From the NCBI GenBank assembly GCA_025330725.1, contig JAIWND010000046.1:1-64000 (forward strand): a stretch of DNA of 64,000 nt, read 5' to 3'. Both the position numbers and the translations under genes were made by a program. Shown one piece after another: positions 1 to 9,727 of this stretch (positions are counted from its first letter, which is position 1; every line of letters starts with the position of its first letter). The stretch is from Chlamydoabsidia padenii. Its lineage: Eukaryota > Mucoromycota > Mucoromycetes > Mucorales > Cunninghamellaceae. The notes under the pieces are model-generated. The model made no database searches. It was not told the DNA's origin and was given only the letters and a program-made list of their open reading frames with translations.

Positions 1-1855
1 TGTCATGGTTAGTGAGTTTTCAGCAAATTACAAATGGTCTCTAGACACTTTTAAAGACGCTGTTGGATACACTGGATCAAAGACTATCAAAGTAATACTA
101 TCTTATGTAAATAAAAAGAGTACATACTAACCGTAAACATCTTAACCAGTAAGTCTCAATGTCATCTCAGTGTTTAAATCCTTTGATCAAAGCACAATAA
201 ACTAATACTTTTTTTTTTTTTTTTTTTGTAGACAGCTTAGTATTAAGGAAAAGTGGGGCGGGCCTTGGTGCGAAACAATTAAACATTATGGAACAAGGAC
301 CACGCAAAGAGCGGAAAGTGCTCATGCCGCTATGAAAAAGCTGACCCACAAAAAGCTACCACTGGATTCTCTCCTACAAACAATCAAGGAGTACTTCGAA
401 CACGAGGTAAAACTTATCCAATAAAAAATAATAAGAATAAACACAAATAAAAAAAAATAACTGACATTCACATTTGAATTTAATATAGTATTCCACATAT
501 ACAACGAAGAAAGAATATGAAATGATCTCCGCACCCATTGCCATATCAAAAACGCCCATCTTTGAAAAACTCGTTGGAAAAATCTCCCACTGTGCTCTAA
601 ATATACTCCAGAATGAATACACTGAAAAACTAAAAATGGATCAGACTGTAACGACCTCCTGTAAATGTACCACCTCCACTAAATATGGATTATAGTGTCG
701 ACACACCATCCCAATGGTACTCGAAATTGAAGACATTCACCAATTCTGGCATTTGGAAACGAAAGGTAACTTTTTTTTTCCTTCACCAAAGATGGAACAA
801 GAATTATTGACCTCTTTATTCAAATATATTAGACACCAAAGAATCCACCAGCCTTGAAGAAGCCATGTCAAAATTCACGACTTACTGGAAAGTATCTCCC
901 CTGTCCACTTCGATGAAATTGTTTCCGATGTCTCAGCAATGGTGAAGAAGTTTCTGCCTGTTACACAGTTCAAAACAAACATAATTGTATTTCCTGAACG
1001 AGTCAAAACCAAGGGCCGGCCAACCAAGAAAGAAACAAACAAAAGGGTACCAATAATAGAGAAGATCAACCAGCAAGCAACTCCAGCAAAACTGCTTAAG
1101 GCTAAATGGGAATCAAACTCCTGTTTCATTGATGCGGTCGTGAAAGTTTCCCAAAGGGTTATTATACCGGGCATTGGTGCTACTATTGAAGATGATGGCA
1201 AAGATAATTCTGTGGTGACGCTCCTGGGAAGGCTGCAAGAACTCTCCAACAAGAAGAACTATGTTGCTGGTATCAAGCTGGCAAGGATTACTTTTGGTGA
1301 AATGGCTTCGTGAAGGGGGCAATGGGTGATTGTCAGGATATATACCATAAATTGACCGATGCTTGGCCCTTGGATGCATGCTTTTCATTTTCTGATCAAG
1401 ACTTGAACTTGGTGAAGGCCTTTGAGGTGATTCGTTCGGGTTATAGCCGTCCTATTGGTCGGTTATTCAGCAAATACAACAAGAAGCAAACTGAATATCC
1501 ACCGGAATTCATCACTATCAATGACATGATCTCTGGAACATATTTGGAAGATGAATACGATTACCCGGTTTTATTTACTACACATGAATGGCAATACGAA
1601 CTCTGTGCTAGAATTTTTGGGCAGACAAAATCGGGGTACCATTTTATGGCGGCAATAAAAATGGACGGGCACTACTACAACGCAGATAATATGGATGGAA
1701 GGCTGACTCCGTTGAAAGTACAAAAATTAGGTGGAAGAATGATGCATACTATATACGCAATCTACCAACGAAAAGATATGGTTTCAGCTGACGATTCATT
1801 AGAGACATTTTCACCAATACTTCACCATTACCACCATCATCTCCACGCTCGGTAA
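1..1855 (+). pseudogene. Decayed MULE transposase C-terminus with SWIM finger and a C-terminal cysteine-peptidase-like domain
   Basis: The left edge cuts a Mutator-like (MULE) transposase. After a poly-T/AG acceptor near 230, codons 231-408 read WC..I.HYGTRTTQRAES.HA.MK, the signature at the end of a MULE catalytic region. An exon around 488-763 contains a SWIM-type CxC...CRH zinc motif (Cys codons at 660 and 666, Cys-x-His at 696-704), but a TAG stop at 693-695 lies inside it. The frame open at 939-1313 carries a KGRP-(T)KK...KR linker, typical after SWIM, then WESNSCFIDAV, like a cysteine-peptidase Cys box. The frame open at 1310-1855 carries GYHFMAAIKMDGHYYNAD, like a peptidase His box. 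The two frames overlap by a few bases, so a frameshift separates them. Seen: motifs, stop and shift. Inferred: a transposase fused to a USP/C19-like peptidase, now dead. The peptidase assignment is motif-level only. Confidence 0.7.
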
Positions 1856-2268
1856 TAACAATATCTCCCTCTGCCTCGCCAACGATAGTTCCTTAATCGT
1901 CTGAATTTTTACCAAAGCTAGAATCCTTGTCACCTCCACCTCCATCAATGCCTGCTGGATCATTTAGTGGTCTTAAAATAAGATTAGTTCTCAACAAAGA
2001 AAGTAGATCATTAAGCAATAACAATTCTTCAAAAAGATCAAGAAAAGGGAGACCAAAACAATCTTTTTTTTTTTTTTTTTTTTTGAGACAAACAGTCTCA
2101 CAACATTTATTACAAAAAGACTTTGCTATTCAACTAGAAAGAGACCAAAACAATCCCCTTTGAAAAAATCAAGAAAAGTCTAACCGAAATAGTTTTTTTT
2201 TTTTTTTTTAATATCCAAACATACTCTATTTCTAATAAACTGACGATGACAAAACATATTTTAGTTTA
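1856..2268. other. Spacer without recognisable gene
   Basis: AT-rich sequence with T tracts at about 2065-2082 and 2192-2209. The short open frames here are interrupted and low in complexity. I see no gene. Confidence 0.6.
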
Positions 2269-2352
2269 CAGTCATCCTTATGAATAAAGGGAAGGTTTTG
2301 TGTCAAAGAAATGCTAAGACTTAGGATCAAAAGAAAAAGAAAAAGAAAAAAA

Positions 2353-2475
2353 AGTTGTAAAGCTGTAAAGTTGTACAGTTGTAAAAAGTTGTAAAAAGTT
2401 GTAAAAAGTTGTAAAAAGTTGTACAAAACTCGGATTTATTGTACCGTACAACAGTTGTAAAAAATTGTAAAAAAA
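2353..2475 (+). repeat. Tandem repeat of a 10-11 bp GTTGTAAAAA-type unit
   Basis: About ten imperfect copies of AGTTGTAAA(AA) follow one another, four of them nearly identical, ending in A and C homopolymers at 2470-2491. The array lies between the putative left terminus and the start codon of the truncated transposase. Confidence 0.85.
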
Positions 2476-2538
2476 AAAAACCCCCCCCCCCAGCCAAATT
2501 TGATATTTTGCTTATTTTTCTGTTTATTTTACTTTATA

Positions 2539-3093
2539 ATGATGGATTATCAAGATGAGTGTATGAATGAGAATGAACTTTCCATGAACGAAAACAGTGA
2601 TTTTGCATCTGATGCCAGCATGGATATTGATGACAGCTTGAGTGAGTATAGAACAACTTACAATGATTTTTTGGCAAATCACTGGCGAGAGAAAATGAAT
2701 GAGGTGGGAAATGAACAACTAATTTGTGTCAGAGATTTAATGGATGTTGAAACTCCTGATGATGGTGACAGTGGACGTTTAGGCGATGTATTCCTTGCCG
2801 TAGAGGCCATGCCTTTGAAGTATAAATACAAACATCCTAGAAAGACAACTCGAGGTTGTTACAGAAAATATACAACAGAGCAGATAGAGAAGTTATTCGA
2901 CTTGATCATTGATGAAGGTTATAATGCAAAAGATGCTGCGCTGCTCACCGGAATCAAGGTTCAAACGGCTCAGTATTATCTGAAGATGTATAATAATGAT
3001 GCAGAGAGAAGTCTACCAGGCACTTACAATAAACCTCGTGGGAGACCACCAAGCAAGTTAAATGAGTCTCATTCGGATTTTTTGGGGAGGGGG
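2539..3093 (+). pseudogene. Truncated Tc1/IS630-type transposase (DNA-binding part only)
   Basis: The ATG at 2539 opens a frame with an acidic N-terminus. About 110 residues in comes a helix-turn-helix region: a YTTEQIEKLF helix, an AKDAALLTGI turn, then a recognition helix ending in QYYLKMY. A basic RGRPPSKL linker follows. This order matches the N-terminal DNA-binding half of IS630/Tc1/mariner transposases in fungi. The frame runs into unrelated G-rich DNA after about residue 185, and no DDE catalytic motif follows on this strand. It is therefore a 3'-truncated copy, different in sequence from the full-length transposase at 6481-7770. The family call is from motif order; the exact clade is not resolved. 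Confidence 0.65.
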
Positions 3094-3114
3094 GTATTTT
3101 GGGGGTACACTCAA

Positions 3115-3986
3115 TCATTCAATTTTGCTGTAGCAGCCTTGCGATTTTCCACAGACTTGTTTTTTTTTACTGATTGCATTGTGGATATTAGGAGTGCCTG
3201 TTTCGATTGACTCGAGAATACTGGTAATACGTTTTCGTTGCTTCTTGATTACCTCATTGATCTCTTGTATAGGCTTTTTGATTTCTTTTATGTCCCCTTG
3301 TAGTTTCTTCATTTTCTTCTTCAGATCAGCAGTGGCGTTCCAATGGATGTCTTTTTCATTTTTGGAGATTTTTGGAGTTTCCTTGGTTGGTTTGGTTTTT
3401 GACTTCAGTTCTGAGGTTGATAGCGACTTGTGTCCTTTGACTTGGATCCGAACAATATTAGCAGAGGTGATGATAATTTTATTGTCAAATTCCATGTTTT
3501 GATTTTTGTAAAGTGTGTTGACTTGCACCGTATCGAAAAAATTATCAATAGAGCATACCGGGCTTGTTCGTTCACATTTTTACCAGAAACCATGGTTGCA
3601 TTTTTGATCTTTTGTTCATCTGCAAATGTAATGTCACGACAAAGGAGCTGTTTTGATGCATAGTAAAGACCAACGGTATTGAGATCCAATGAGTGAAGAG
3701 TAGCTGGGGAAGTATGCGGCATAAGTTTTCGGCAATATCTACCATAACATGTATATTGAAGGATGGCGTTACAAGCATCGAGTTTAAATAAGTTGACCAA
3801 TACATGATGATCGATCTCTTCTTCGCCCACGTCAGATAAGACAAAAGGTTCGAAAAACATAAAGATACTCCTCATTACATCAACTGCTTTGCCACTGAGG
3901 TCTGGTATAGCTGTGTTGATTTCGTCTTCCATCCAGTCAGAGTCATCAGGTTTTGTATGTAATAATATCACGAGCAATCCACCCAT
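3115..3986 (-). pseudogene. Unrecognised broken gene
   Basis: Two minus-strand frames overlap: 3986-3405 (193 codons, no recognised domain; its N-terminal third is hydrophobic then acidic) and 3528-3115 (lysine-rich, heptad-like, with runs such as KKKMKKLQGD, suggesting a coiled coil). Reading continues smoothly from the first frame into the second near 3550 if one base is gained or lost, so this looks like one coding region with a frameshift, or an intron I cannot place. I do not recognise the family. It lies exactly where the transposase at 2539 is cut off, so it may be cargo or the body of another inserted element. Confidence 0.35.
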
Positions 3987-4455
3987 TCAATTCACTTTGA
4001 AGGCAGACGTTGAGACAGAATCAGTAGTAGAAGTGGAAGCTGAGATAGGACTAAATACAACAGACGTTTTAATGGTACCAGGCTCTAGCAGGTACAGTAG
4101 TAGTAGTAATAATAATAATAGTAATAGTATGTACGCAGTAGTGTTGAATAGCAGTAGTACCATTCCTTAATGTATCAGCTAATAAAAGTGATGTTACATC
4201 TATTTCATTAATTGTGTATTCCCGACTAAATCTGCTCATGTGAGCGATTATGCAAAAAAAGCGTTATGCACGGCGGCAATTCTGAAATTTCTGAATTGTG
4301 TGAACGGGAGATTTCAGACATTTCAGAAACGTAATCATTTCCCGTAGTGTATAATTTTCCTTTTCCTTTCCTTACACAGACACACAACTGTTAATGTTAC
4401 ATATTCACCACTTCACCTAATATAGAATCATATTAAACAATGCAAAGATAAAAAG
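3987..4455. other. Intergenic, with AGT/AAT microsatellite and a short inverted pair
   Basis: Positions 4095-4130 hold an AGT/AAT trinucleotide run. Around 4280-4333 the stretches TTCTGAAATTTCTGAA and TTCAGACATTTCAGAA make an imperfect palindromic pair upstream of the GH16 gene. They do not fit the heat-shock element spacing. No gene is seen. Confidence 0.5.
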
Positions 4456-4463
4456 TATATAAA
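4456..4463 (+). promoter_or_regulatory. Putative TATA box of the GH16 gene
   Basis: TATATAAA lies 128 bp before the ATG at 4591, within the usual range for fungal core promoters. It is consensus only, with no other support. Confidence 0.5.
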
Positions 4464-4590
4464 CCCCATCATTTTTTATTCAATAAAAAAAAAATCCTAT
4501 ATATCACTTTTTTTGATATTCGACTTCTCCCCCCTTTATTACGACGACCAGTCGTACGTTACAATTTTTACTTATTTTGGCCAATATAAC

Positions 4591-5541
4591 ATGAAAGTAC
4601 AAATCGCTTTTACAGCTGCTACATTTTTCTTACTCCTCTTATCTTCAACTGTTGCTGCGTGGAACCTAGTCTCCACTCTTTCGGGAACCAACTTTTGGGA
4701 TGGCTTTTCTTTTTCAACAGATCCTGATCCTACCCATGGCTTTGTTCAATATGTGAGCCAACCCACTGCAAACAGTTTAGGGCTTACCTATGTTCAAAAT
4801 GGTAAAGTTATTATCAAGGCTGATAATACTACTGTTTCTTCTTCAGGGGGTAGAAATTCTGTTCGTCTCACCTCCAAAAGGTCCTACACTGGTGGTTTAT
4901 TTATTCTTGATTTGGCACACATGCCTTATGGTTGTGGTACCTGGCCTGCATTTTGGTTAGTGGGTCCTAACTGGCCTAACAGTGGTGAAATTGACGTTAT
5001 TGAAGGTGTAAATCTTCAAACAGCAGACTCAATGACCTTGCATACAGGCAGCGGCTGCAGTTACTCTGGAATTTCTCGTAACCAAACTGGTACTGTGAGC
5101 GCTCCAAACTGTGATGTCAATGCAGCTGGGCAAAGCTCCAATGCCGGTTGTGGCGTTCAATCTACCAAAGCCAATAGTTATGGCTCAGGCTTTAACACCA
5201 TTGGCGGCGGTGTTTATGCTACTCAATGGACAATGGATGGTGGTATTCAAGTCTGGTTTTTCCCTCGTACTTCAATCCCTTCCGATATTACACATGGTTC
5301 CCCAGACCCCAACACCTGGCCCGTTCCTGATGCTACATTCCCATTCAGTAATAACTTTTGCCCCTCTAGTATGTTTGCCAATATGAATATTGTGTTTGAT
5401 TTGACTTTCTGTGGTGACTGGGCTGGCAGTGTGTATAGCACTTCGGGTTGTCCTTCGACTTGTAACGCTTATGTCCAAAATAATCCCTCTGCGTTTACTG
5501 AAGCCTACTGGAGTATCAATTACCTTCACGTCTACCAATAG
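4591..5541 (+). CDS. Secreted glycoside hydrolase family 16 (endo-1,3(4)-beta-glucanase-like)
   Basis: Intronless gene of 316 codons plus stop. The ATG at 4591 is chosen because it gives a clean secretory signal: Lys-2, a hydrophobic core AATFFLLLLSS and an AAW cleavage region near residue 23. The frame upstream is open but lacks an ATG. The catalytic signature GEIDVIEGV sits about 135 residues in. It fits the GH16 ExDxxE pattern, with the first Glu as nucleophile and the second as acid/base. An upstream aromatic patch (WPAFWLVGP) is also typical. Family members hydrolyse or remodel beta-1,3/1,4-glucans outside the cell, in nutrition or wall turnover. Many cysteines suggest disulfides. Which glucan it cuts cannot be told from sequence. 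A TATA box and an AT-rich tail with AATAAA-like sites flank it. Confidence 0.93.
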   Translation: MKVQIAFTAATFFLLLLSSTVAAWNLVSTLSGTNFWDGFSFSTDPDPTHGFVQYVSQPTANSLGLTYVQNGKVIIKADNTTVSSSGGRNSVRLTSKRSYTGGLFILDLAHMPYGCGTWPAFWLVGPNWPNSGEIDVIEGVNLQTADSMTLHTGSGCSYSGISRNQTGTVSAPNCDVNAAGQSSNAGCGVQSTKANSYGSGFNTIGGGVYATQWTMDGGIQVWFFPRTSIPSDITHGSPDPNTWPVPDATFPFSNNFCPSSMFANMNIVFDLTFCGDWAGSVYSTSGCPSTCNAYVQNNPSAFTEAYWSINYLHVYQ

Positions 5542-6219
5542 TAATTATGTCAGATACAGTTCTTCCAACAGGTAATGTCGTGACCAAAAAAAAAAAAAAA
5601 AAAAAATTATGTGTCTTATAGGCTAAAATAAATCTTTCGTCTTTAAAAAAAATCCTCTTCTTTTTCTTCTTCTTCATCCATTTTTATTTCACTTTAATAT
5701 ATAAAAATAAATTATGCATTATAATAGGAAATATTCACGAACCACCTGATGAAGCTCATTTCAGGAACCATAGTAATTCAGTACACGGACTCAAGGCTGT
5801 CGGTACCGCAAAAGCTCGCCATAAATTTTGGGAATTCCTACGGGCTACACTCTATACTAATATAACAGGGGTTAGATGAGGGTACACTCATCCGCAAATG
5901 TGGTCAGTGAAGGGAAAATTAAGTTCCCACATATGTCGGCATTTAAATATTGCATGACTTACAGGTTTTCATTGTTATTATTCCTCCTTTCTTTTCTCTT
6001 CTTTATTATCCCTTTACAATTATTCATTCTCTTTTATATTCTGGACTTTACACTTTGTTTGGCTCTACCATGGCTGGTGATATATCCACTTTTTCGAATC
6101 CTGCAATCTTTGAAAAAAGTCTACGTGCGAAATCCCTACGTGTCCGTAGCAAATACCTAAATTTTGAAGTATCTCCATTTTAGGATATAGTTTATTGTCT
6201 AAATAAAAATGAAAAAATA
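5542..6219. other. Transposon-relic spacer
   Basis: Contains an A tract (5586-5606), a pyrimidine-rich stretch plus ATGCAT.ATAATAGGA (5645-5732) that resembles 16610-16720, a short coding-like relic (about 5790-5870), and a segment at 5869-5901 shared with 47652-47680. Nothing is intact. Confidence 0.5.
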
Positions 6220-6265
6220 CAGTCATTTCAAAAAGTAAAGTCGCTGATTTTGAATTCGATGTCGT
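6220..6265 (+). repeat. Left terminal inverted repeat of the mariner element
   Basis: Begins CAGTCATTTCAAAAAGTAAA immediately after a TA dinucleotide (6218-6219). Its reverse complement occurs at 22193-22239 with only a few differences over about 46 bp, which establishes it as a mobile-element end. The intact transposase begins 215 bp downstream. Confidence 0.85.
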
Positions 6266-6480
6266 TCAAAAAATCTTCGTGTCCAACAATGATGTCGACT
6301 GATCCAGCAATGAAGTCGTGCTCGTCATGTGATGAACCTCGTTTATTTTTAGTTGTCGCTTAGTAATTATCCAATAAAATTTCTTGGCATTAATTATTTT
6401 TTTATAAATAAGGGTGACGATTTTCCTTGTTCTTCTTACTTCCTTTTTTCAATTTGCAATTTATTTTACACACATTCAGG

Positions 6481-7770
6481 ATGAGCATGCAATTCCTTTA
6501 TGAAGTTGGACAGGGACATATTGTTGGTGAGCATGGAATTGAGCCCATGAATCTTGTTGTTGACGAGGAGCTATACGCTATTGAAACAATAAGTTCTCGT
6601 ACCCAATTCCTAATGAATAAACCTCCAGAGAGACAGTTAATTCCTGTAGTGCATCCAGTTGCAGATGAAAGGAACAATGATGTTGATATGGAATTATGCA
6701 ATAGGCGACGCTATACAGTTTACTCTGATGAAGACAAGACTAGATTTTTTCATTTATTTTTCAGTAAATGCTTGAATGCTTCTGCTGCTGCGAGACAATT
6801 AGGTATTCATATCCGTGCAGCGCAAAGATGGGTCAAACGTTATTACGAGGACCCTGAAAGCATCTTCGAGAAGAAGAAAAAGTCAGGTCGGCGTCGTATT
6901 CTTGGGGAGGATCATAAGCAGTTTCTTTTAAATTACATTGATGAGAATCCTTCTGCTGTTGTAACTGAAGTAGCGGAAAGTTTAATGCAAAACTTCAAGG
7001 ATCTTAATGTTTCTCGTAGCACTATTTATAACTTCATGACAACTGAGCGCAATCTATCTATTAAGCAGGCACAATTTCAGCCTGTAGAAAGAAATAGCGA
7101 AGAAAAGATTCAACAAAGGTACGATTGGGTACAAAAGTGGCAGCAAACTGATATGGATTTTACAACAAACTGTGTCTTTCTGGATGAATCAGCCTTTCAC
7201 ATTAATTTGAAACGAGGTATGGCTCGGTCAAAGAAGGGAACTCCTGCAATAGTTACAGTGTCTATGACTAAAGCGAAAGCAACATCTATTTTAGGTGCCA
7301 TATCGGCCACTGGCTTAATTAATGTTAGCTTGAGAGTTCCAAAACGTATCAAAAAGAGAAAGCTTGGACAAAGCTTGGACAAAGCGTATAGCACAGGGAC
7401 AGTAACAGGGCATTATCTGCGCTTTGTGAAAGCTACTCTTGATGAAATGGACAGATATCCAGAAATGAAGGGACATTACCTTGTCATGGATAACGCTCCT
7501 ATCCACAGCTCAACCGATATAGGGAAGTATATCAATTCTCGGGGATACCAGTATGTATATCTTCCTCCATATTCTCCTGAACTGAATCCAATCGAGCAGT
7601 TCTGGTCAGTCGTTAAGAGTAAAGTGAAACGAAATAAATTTTTGGAAAAAGAGTCACTTATGACAAGAATTAGCGAAGCATGTGATAGTTTACATATAAG
7701 TGATTTCAAAGGTTTTGTTTCTCATTCTGTTAAATGTTTTGATAAGTGTCTCAACAAAGAGAGGCTCTAA
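6481..7770 (+). CDS. Tc1/mariner (DD34E) transposase, intact
   Basis: Single uninterrupted frame of 429 codons from the ATG at 6481; the open frame upstream of it is hydrophobic junk. Order of parts: acidic N-terminus (about 1-75); helix-turn-helix with AARQLGIHIRAAQRWVKRYY (about 95-120); a second DNA-binding segment (about 140-190) with SRSTIYNFM; then the catalytic core. The triad is visible: first Asp in VFLDESAFH, second Asp in LVMDNAPIH, and Glu in ELNPIEQFW, with 34 residues between the last two, which gives DD34E. The enzyme cuts at the TIRs and integrates at TA. All residues expected for activity are present, so the protein may be functional even though the element lacks a visible right end. 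Confidence 0.92.
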   Translation: MSMQFLYEVGQGHIVGEHGIEPMNLVVDEELYAIETISSRTQFLMNKPPERQLIPVVHPVADERNNDVDMELCNRRRYTVYSDEDKTRFFHLFFSKCLNASAAARQLGIHIRAAQRWVKRYYEDPESIFEKKKKSGRRRILGEDHKQFLLNYIDENPSAVVTEVAESLMQNFKDLNVSRSTIYNFMTTERNLSIKQAQFQPVERNSEEKIQQRYDWVQKWQQTDMDFTTNCVFLDESAFHINLKRGMARSKKGTPAIVTVSMTKAKATSILGAISATGLINVSLRVPKRIKKRKLGQSLDKAYSTGTVTGHYLRFVKATLDEMDRYPEMKGHYLVMDNAPIHSSTDIGKYINSRGYQYVYLPPYSPELNPIEQFWSVVKSKVKRNKFLEKESLMTRISEACDSLHISDFKGFVSHSVKCFDKCLNKERL

Positions 7771-7780
7771 AATATACAAT

Positions 7781-7782
<2 letters not shown>

Positions 7783-7839
<57 letters not shown>
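7783..7839 (+). repeat. Poly-A tract (57 A)
   Basis: Uninterrupted A homopolymer just after the transposase stop. It is followed by a GGTGGGTGAAGGT tandem repeat (about 7853-7902). Confidence 0.95.
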
Positions 7840-7841
<2 letters not shown>

Positions 7842-7978
7842 AGGGTGAAAAGGTGGAAGGTGGGTGAAGGTGGGTGAAGGTGAAGGTAGGTGAAGGTGGT
7901 GAGCAATTTGATTGGCTGCGCCATTTGTTATAAGGAGGGAAAAAAAATGTCGTGTTTTCTCTTTTTCGTAGTGCAGTC

Positions 7979-8469
7979 ATGGAAACATTTTGTTTGATAA
8001 AGTTGGTATGCCCATTTTGTTATGAAGATTCTTTTGCACAGATACAAAAAGTACGAAACCATTGTCAACGAAGACATGACATTTTATTGCCTTCGCGACA
8101 TAGAGCTGACCAACCACCCAAAAATTCTAAGAAATACGACAAGGATTTGCACGAAGCATACCCCTCTATTCCAGTGAAGCTAGGATGCCCATGCTGCTCT
8201 GCTTTGTTGTCTGACAAATTAACATTGATAACGCATGTTGTTAAAGAGCACAATATACCGTAAGTAACCCACTGTGCATCATTCCTTTTTCATATAATTT
8301 TTTTTTTGAATGATCTTGGGTAATGTGTTCTTACTTTTATGACGAAGACTAATCACTCATTCTCTGAAAACATAGCTATGTTGACAGCGACCGCAATTCA
8401 CCAGAAAGCTTTTCATTTGTTGAAGATATGCCGTGGCGTACGGCAACTATACACCAAACTCTTAAATGA
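7979..8469 (+). CDS. Small C2H2 zinc-finger protein
   Basis: Two exons, 7979-8259 and 8376-8469 (375 nt, 124 aa). The intron has a GTAAGT donor at 8260, an ACTAAT branch-like site at 8348 and a CATAG acceptor at 8375, and the frame is kept across it. The start is the ATG at 7979; the frame before it has only a GTG. Two fingers are visible: CPFC with a final HCQRRH (about residues 10-30) and CPCC with HVVKEH (about 68-90), both C2H2-type with long linkers. The C-terminus is short and acidic. Such small two-finger ORFs also occur near transposons, and this one sits between a mariner element and a decayed nuclease-like gene, so it may be transposon cargo rather than a cellular regulator. Function unknown. 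Confidence 0.6.
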
Positions 8470-8529
8470 CCAAACAGGGAACAAATAATGACCCTCTTTT
8501 TTACTTCCTATTTGCTAATTTGATTTTTT

Positions 8530-9632
8530 TCACTCTGTTTTGGTTAAGAGGTGTTCGAATCCAATGCGAAATTTGGCTGGATGATGATGCCAGGTTATTT
8601 GGTGGCGATGTTGATGATGGGCCATTTTGCAAGGATGATTGGATGATTGGGATGCTTTTCGCATTTTGATGCTGCGCTCGATATCTTCGGTCATGATGTC
8701 AATGAGCCTTTTGATCTTCAAAAGCTTTTGTACAATTGTTCGTACTTTGGTGAGGTCGTCGATTGACTTGGGCAATTCAAAATTATCGAGTTCAATCAAT
8801 CGATAGACGCCATTTGCCCGCAGGTCCATCTTCAGTGCTTCACAATGATGGCCGTCTATCCAAAGACCACAAACCAGTGGCGATTCCAACCCCAGACGAA
8901 TAAGTCGGTTGAGTATTGACATCATCTCTTTGGCAAGTTTGATGAAACGTGGCGACCCAAGGACGAATTTGGTGGTTTGATTTCCACTACGAATAGACCG
9001 AAGCGATGGCCAAAGACTGATGCATATGAAGTGAAATCGGGCTGTAATCTTGAATTCATAGAGACGGGCGACATTGCTGGCGGCGATGCGGAGGTTGGGG
9101 ATGAGATGGAGGGAGTCGATGATGAGGAGATCGAGGATGATGTGCAAGCTTGATCGAGATCGAGGGTATACGCCAACTGAGAATTTGCCCACAATGACAC
9201 CAGGTCGTTGCCATAAAAGATGTTTTTTAGAAATGGCGCAACAAATCGATGCGCAAAAGTATCTTCTGCACTCCTTTTCGGTTGTTTGTGATGTGTGAGC
9301 ATCGTTCGTGTCAGGCTGATGAGTACATGTGCCGCATCGACAATATCAGTGTTTTTGGATTGGCTGGCAGAAATCAAGATAGAACCAAATTCGTGTTCAA
9401 GGGCGAAACGGTCACCAGAGTCGATTGCCTGACAGTAATAAAAAAAAAACTTATTACGGTGGGGTAATTCGCTATTGTCACTTACTTGCTGGATACTTGT
9501 GGCCCAAAGCACAATGTCGCTTGACAGCGTGACAGGATCAGCCTTTAAGGTAGCATAAACGGCTTGCACGACATTGGGTTCTGTCAGATACGCAATACAA
9601 GATTTGGGAGGTGCCAATGGAAAGTAAAGCAC
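8530..9632 (-). pseudogene. PD-(D/E)XK nuclease-like protein with a frameshift
   Basis: Two minus-strand frames form one protein. The first (9632-8922) ends in PDFTSYASVFGHRFGLFVVE followed by IKPP. PD, then about 20 residues, then E-x-K, is the arrangement of the PD-(D/E)XK nuclease core. The second frame (8960-8530) continues with KLAKEMMSILNRLIRLGLES and a helical C-terminus. The switch happens near 8938 in a GTTTC context and needs one base. An in-frame 57-nt intron (9429-9485, GTAAGT...CTGTCAG) is likely in the first frame. No ATG starts the first frame; a 5' exon is missing or upstream of 9640. From memory, similar proteins form an expanded uncharacterised family in Mucorales; I could not check that. 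Whether it has nuclease activity is unknown. Confidence 0.6.
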
Positions 9633-9727
9633 GTGATGAGTTGATCTTCCAAAAAAAATAAAAAAAAAATAAAGCTACATCATGCATTCTTGTTTTAATA
9701 TTATTCGTTAAAAAAAGTCTAGGAAAA

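Larger units (their letters stand above)
2269..3095 (+). mobile_element. Truncated Tc1/mariner-like element (left end plus transposase N-terminus)
   Basis: CAGTCATCC directly after a TA dinucleotide at 2267-2268 looks like a Tc1/mariner terminus and starts with the same CAGTCAT as the better supported terminus at 6220. A transposase N-terminus follows at 2539. Homology stops abruptly near 3090 in a G-rich stretch. No right end is seen. The TIR call rests on a short match. Confidence 0.5.
6220..7782 (+). mobile_element. Tc1/mariner-type element, right end not found
   Basis: Comprises the left TIR, a 215-bp leader and the full transposase. The expected inverted copy of the TIR is not found before the next gene. 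The sequence instead runs into 57 consecutive A residues at 7783-7839, so the right end is lost or the element was copied with an A tail. Confidence 0.75.

Noticed and set aside
4280..4333. Possible heat-shock element upstream of the GH16 gene
   Set aside because: The TTC/GAA blocks have the wrong spacing (one base instead of two); noted only as an imperfect palindrome.
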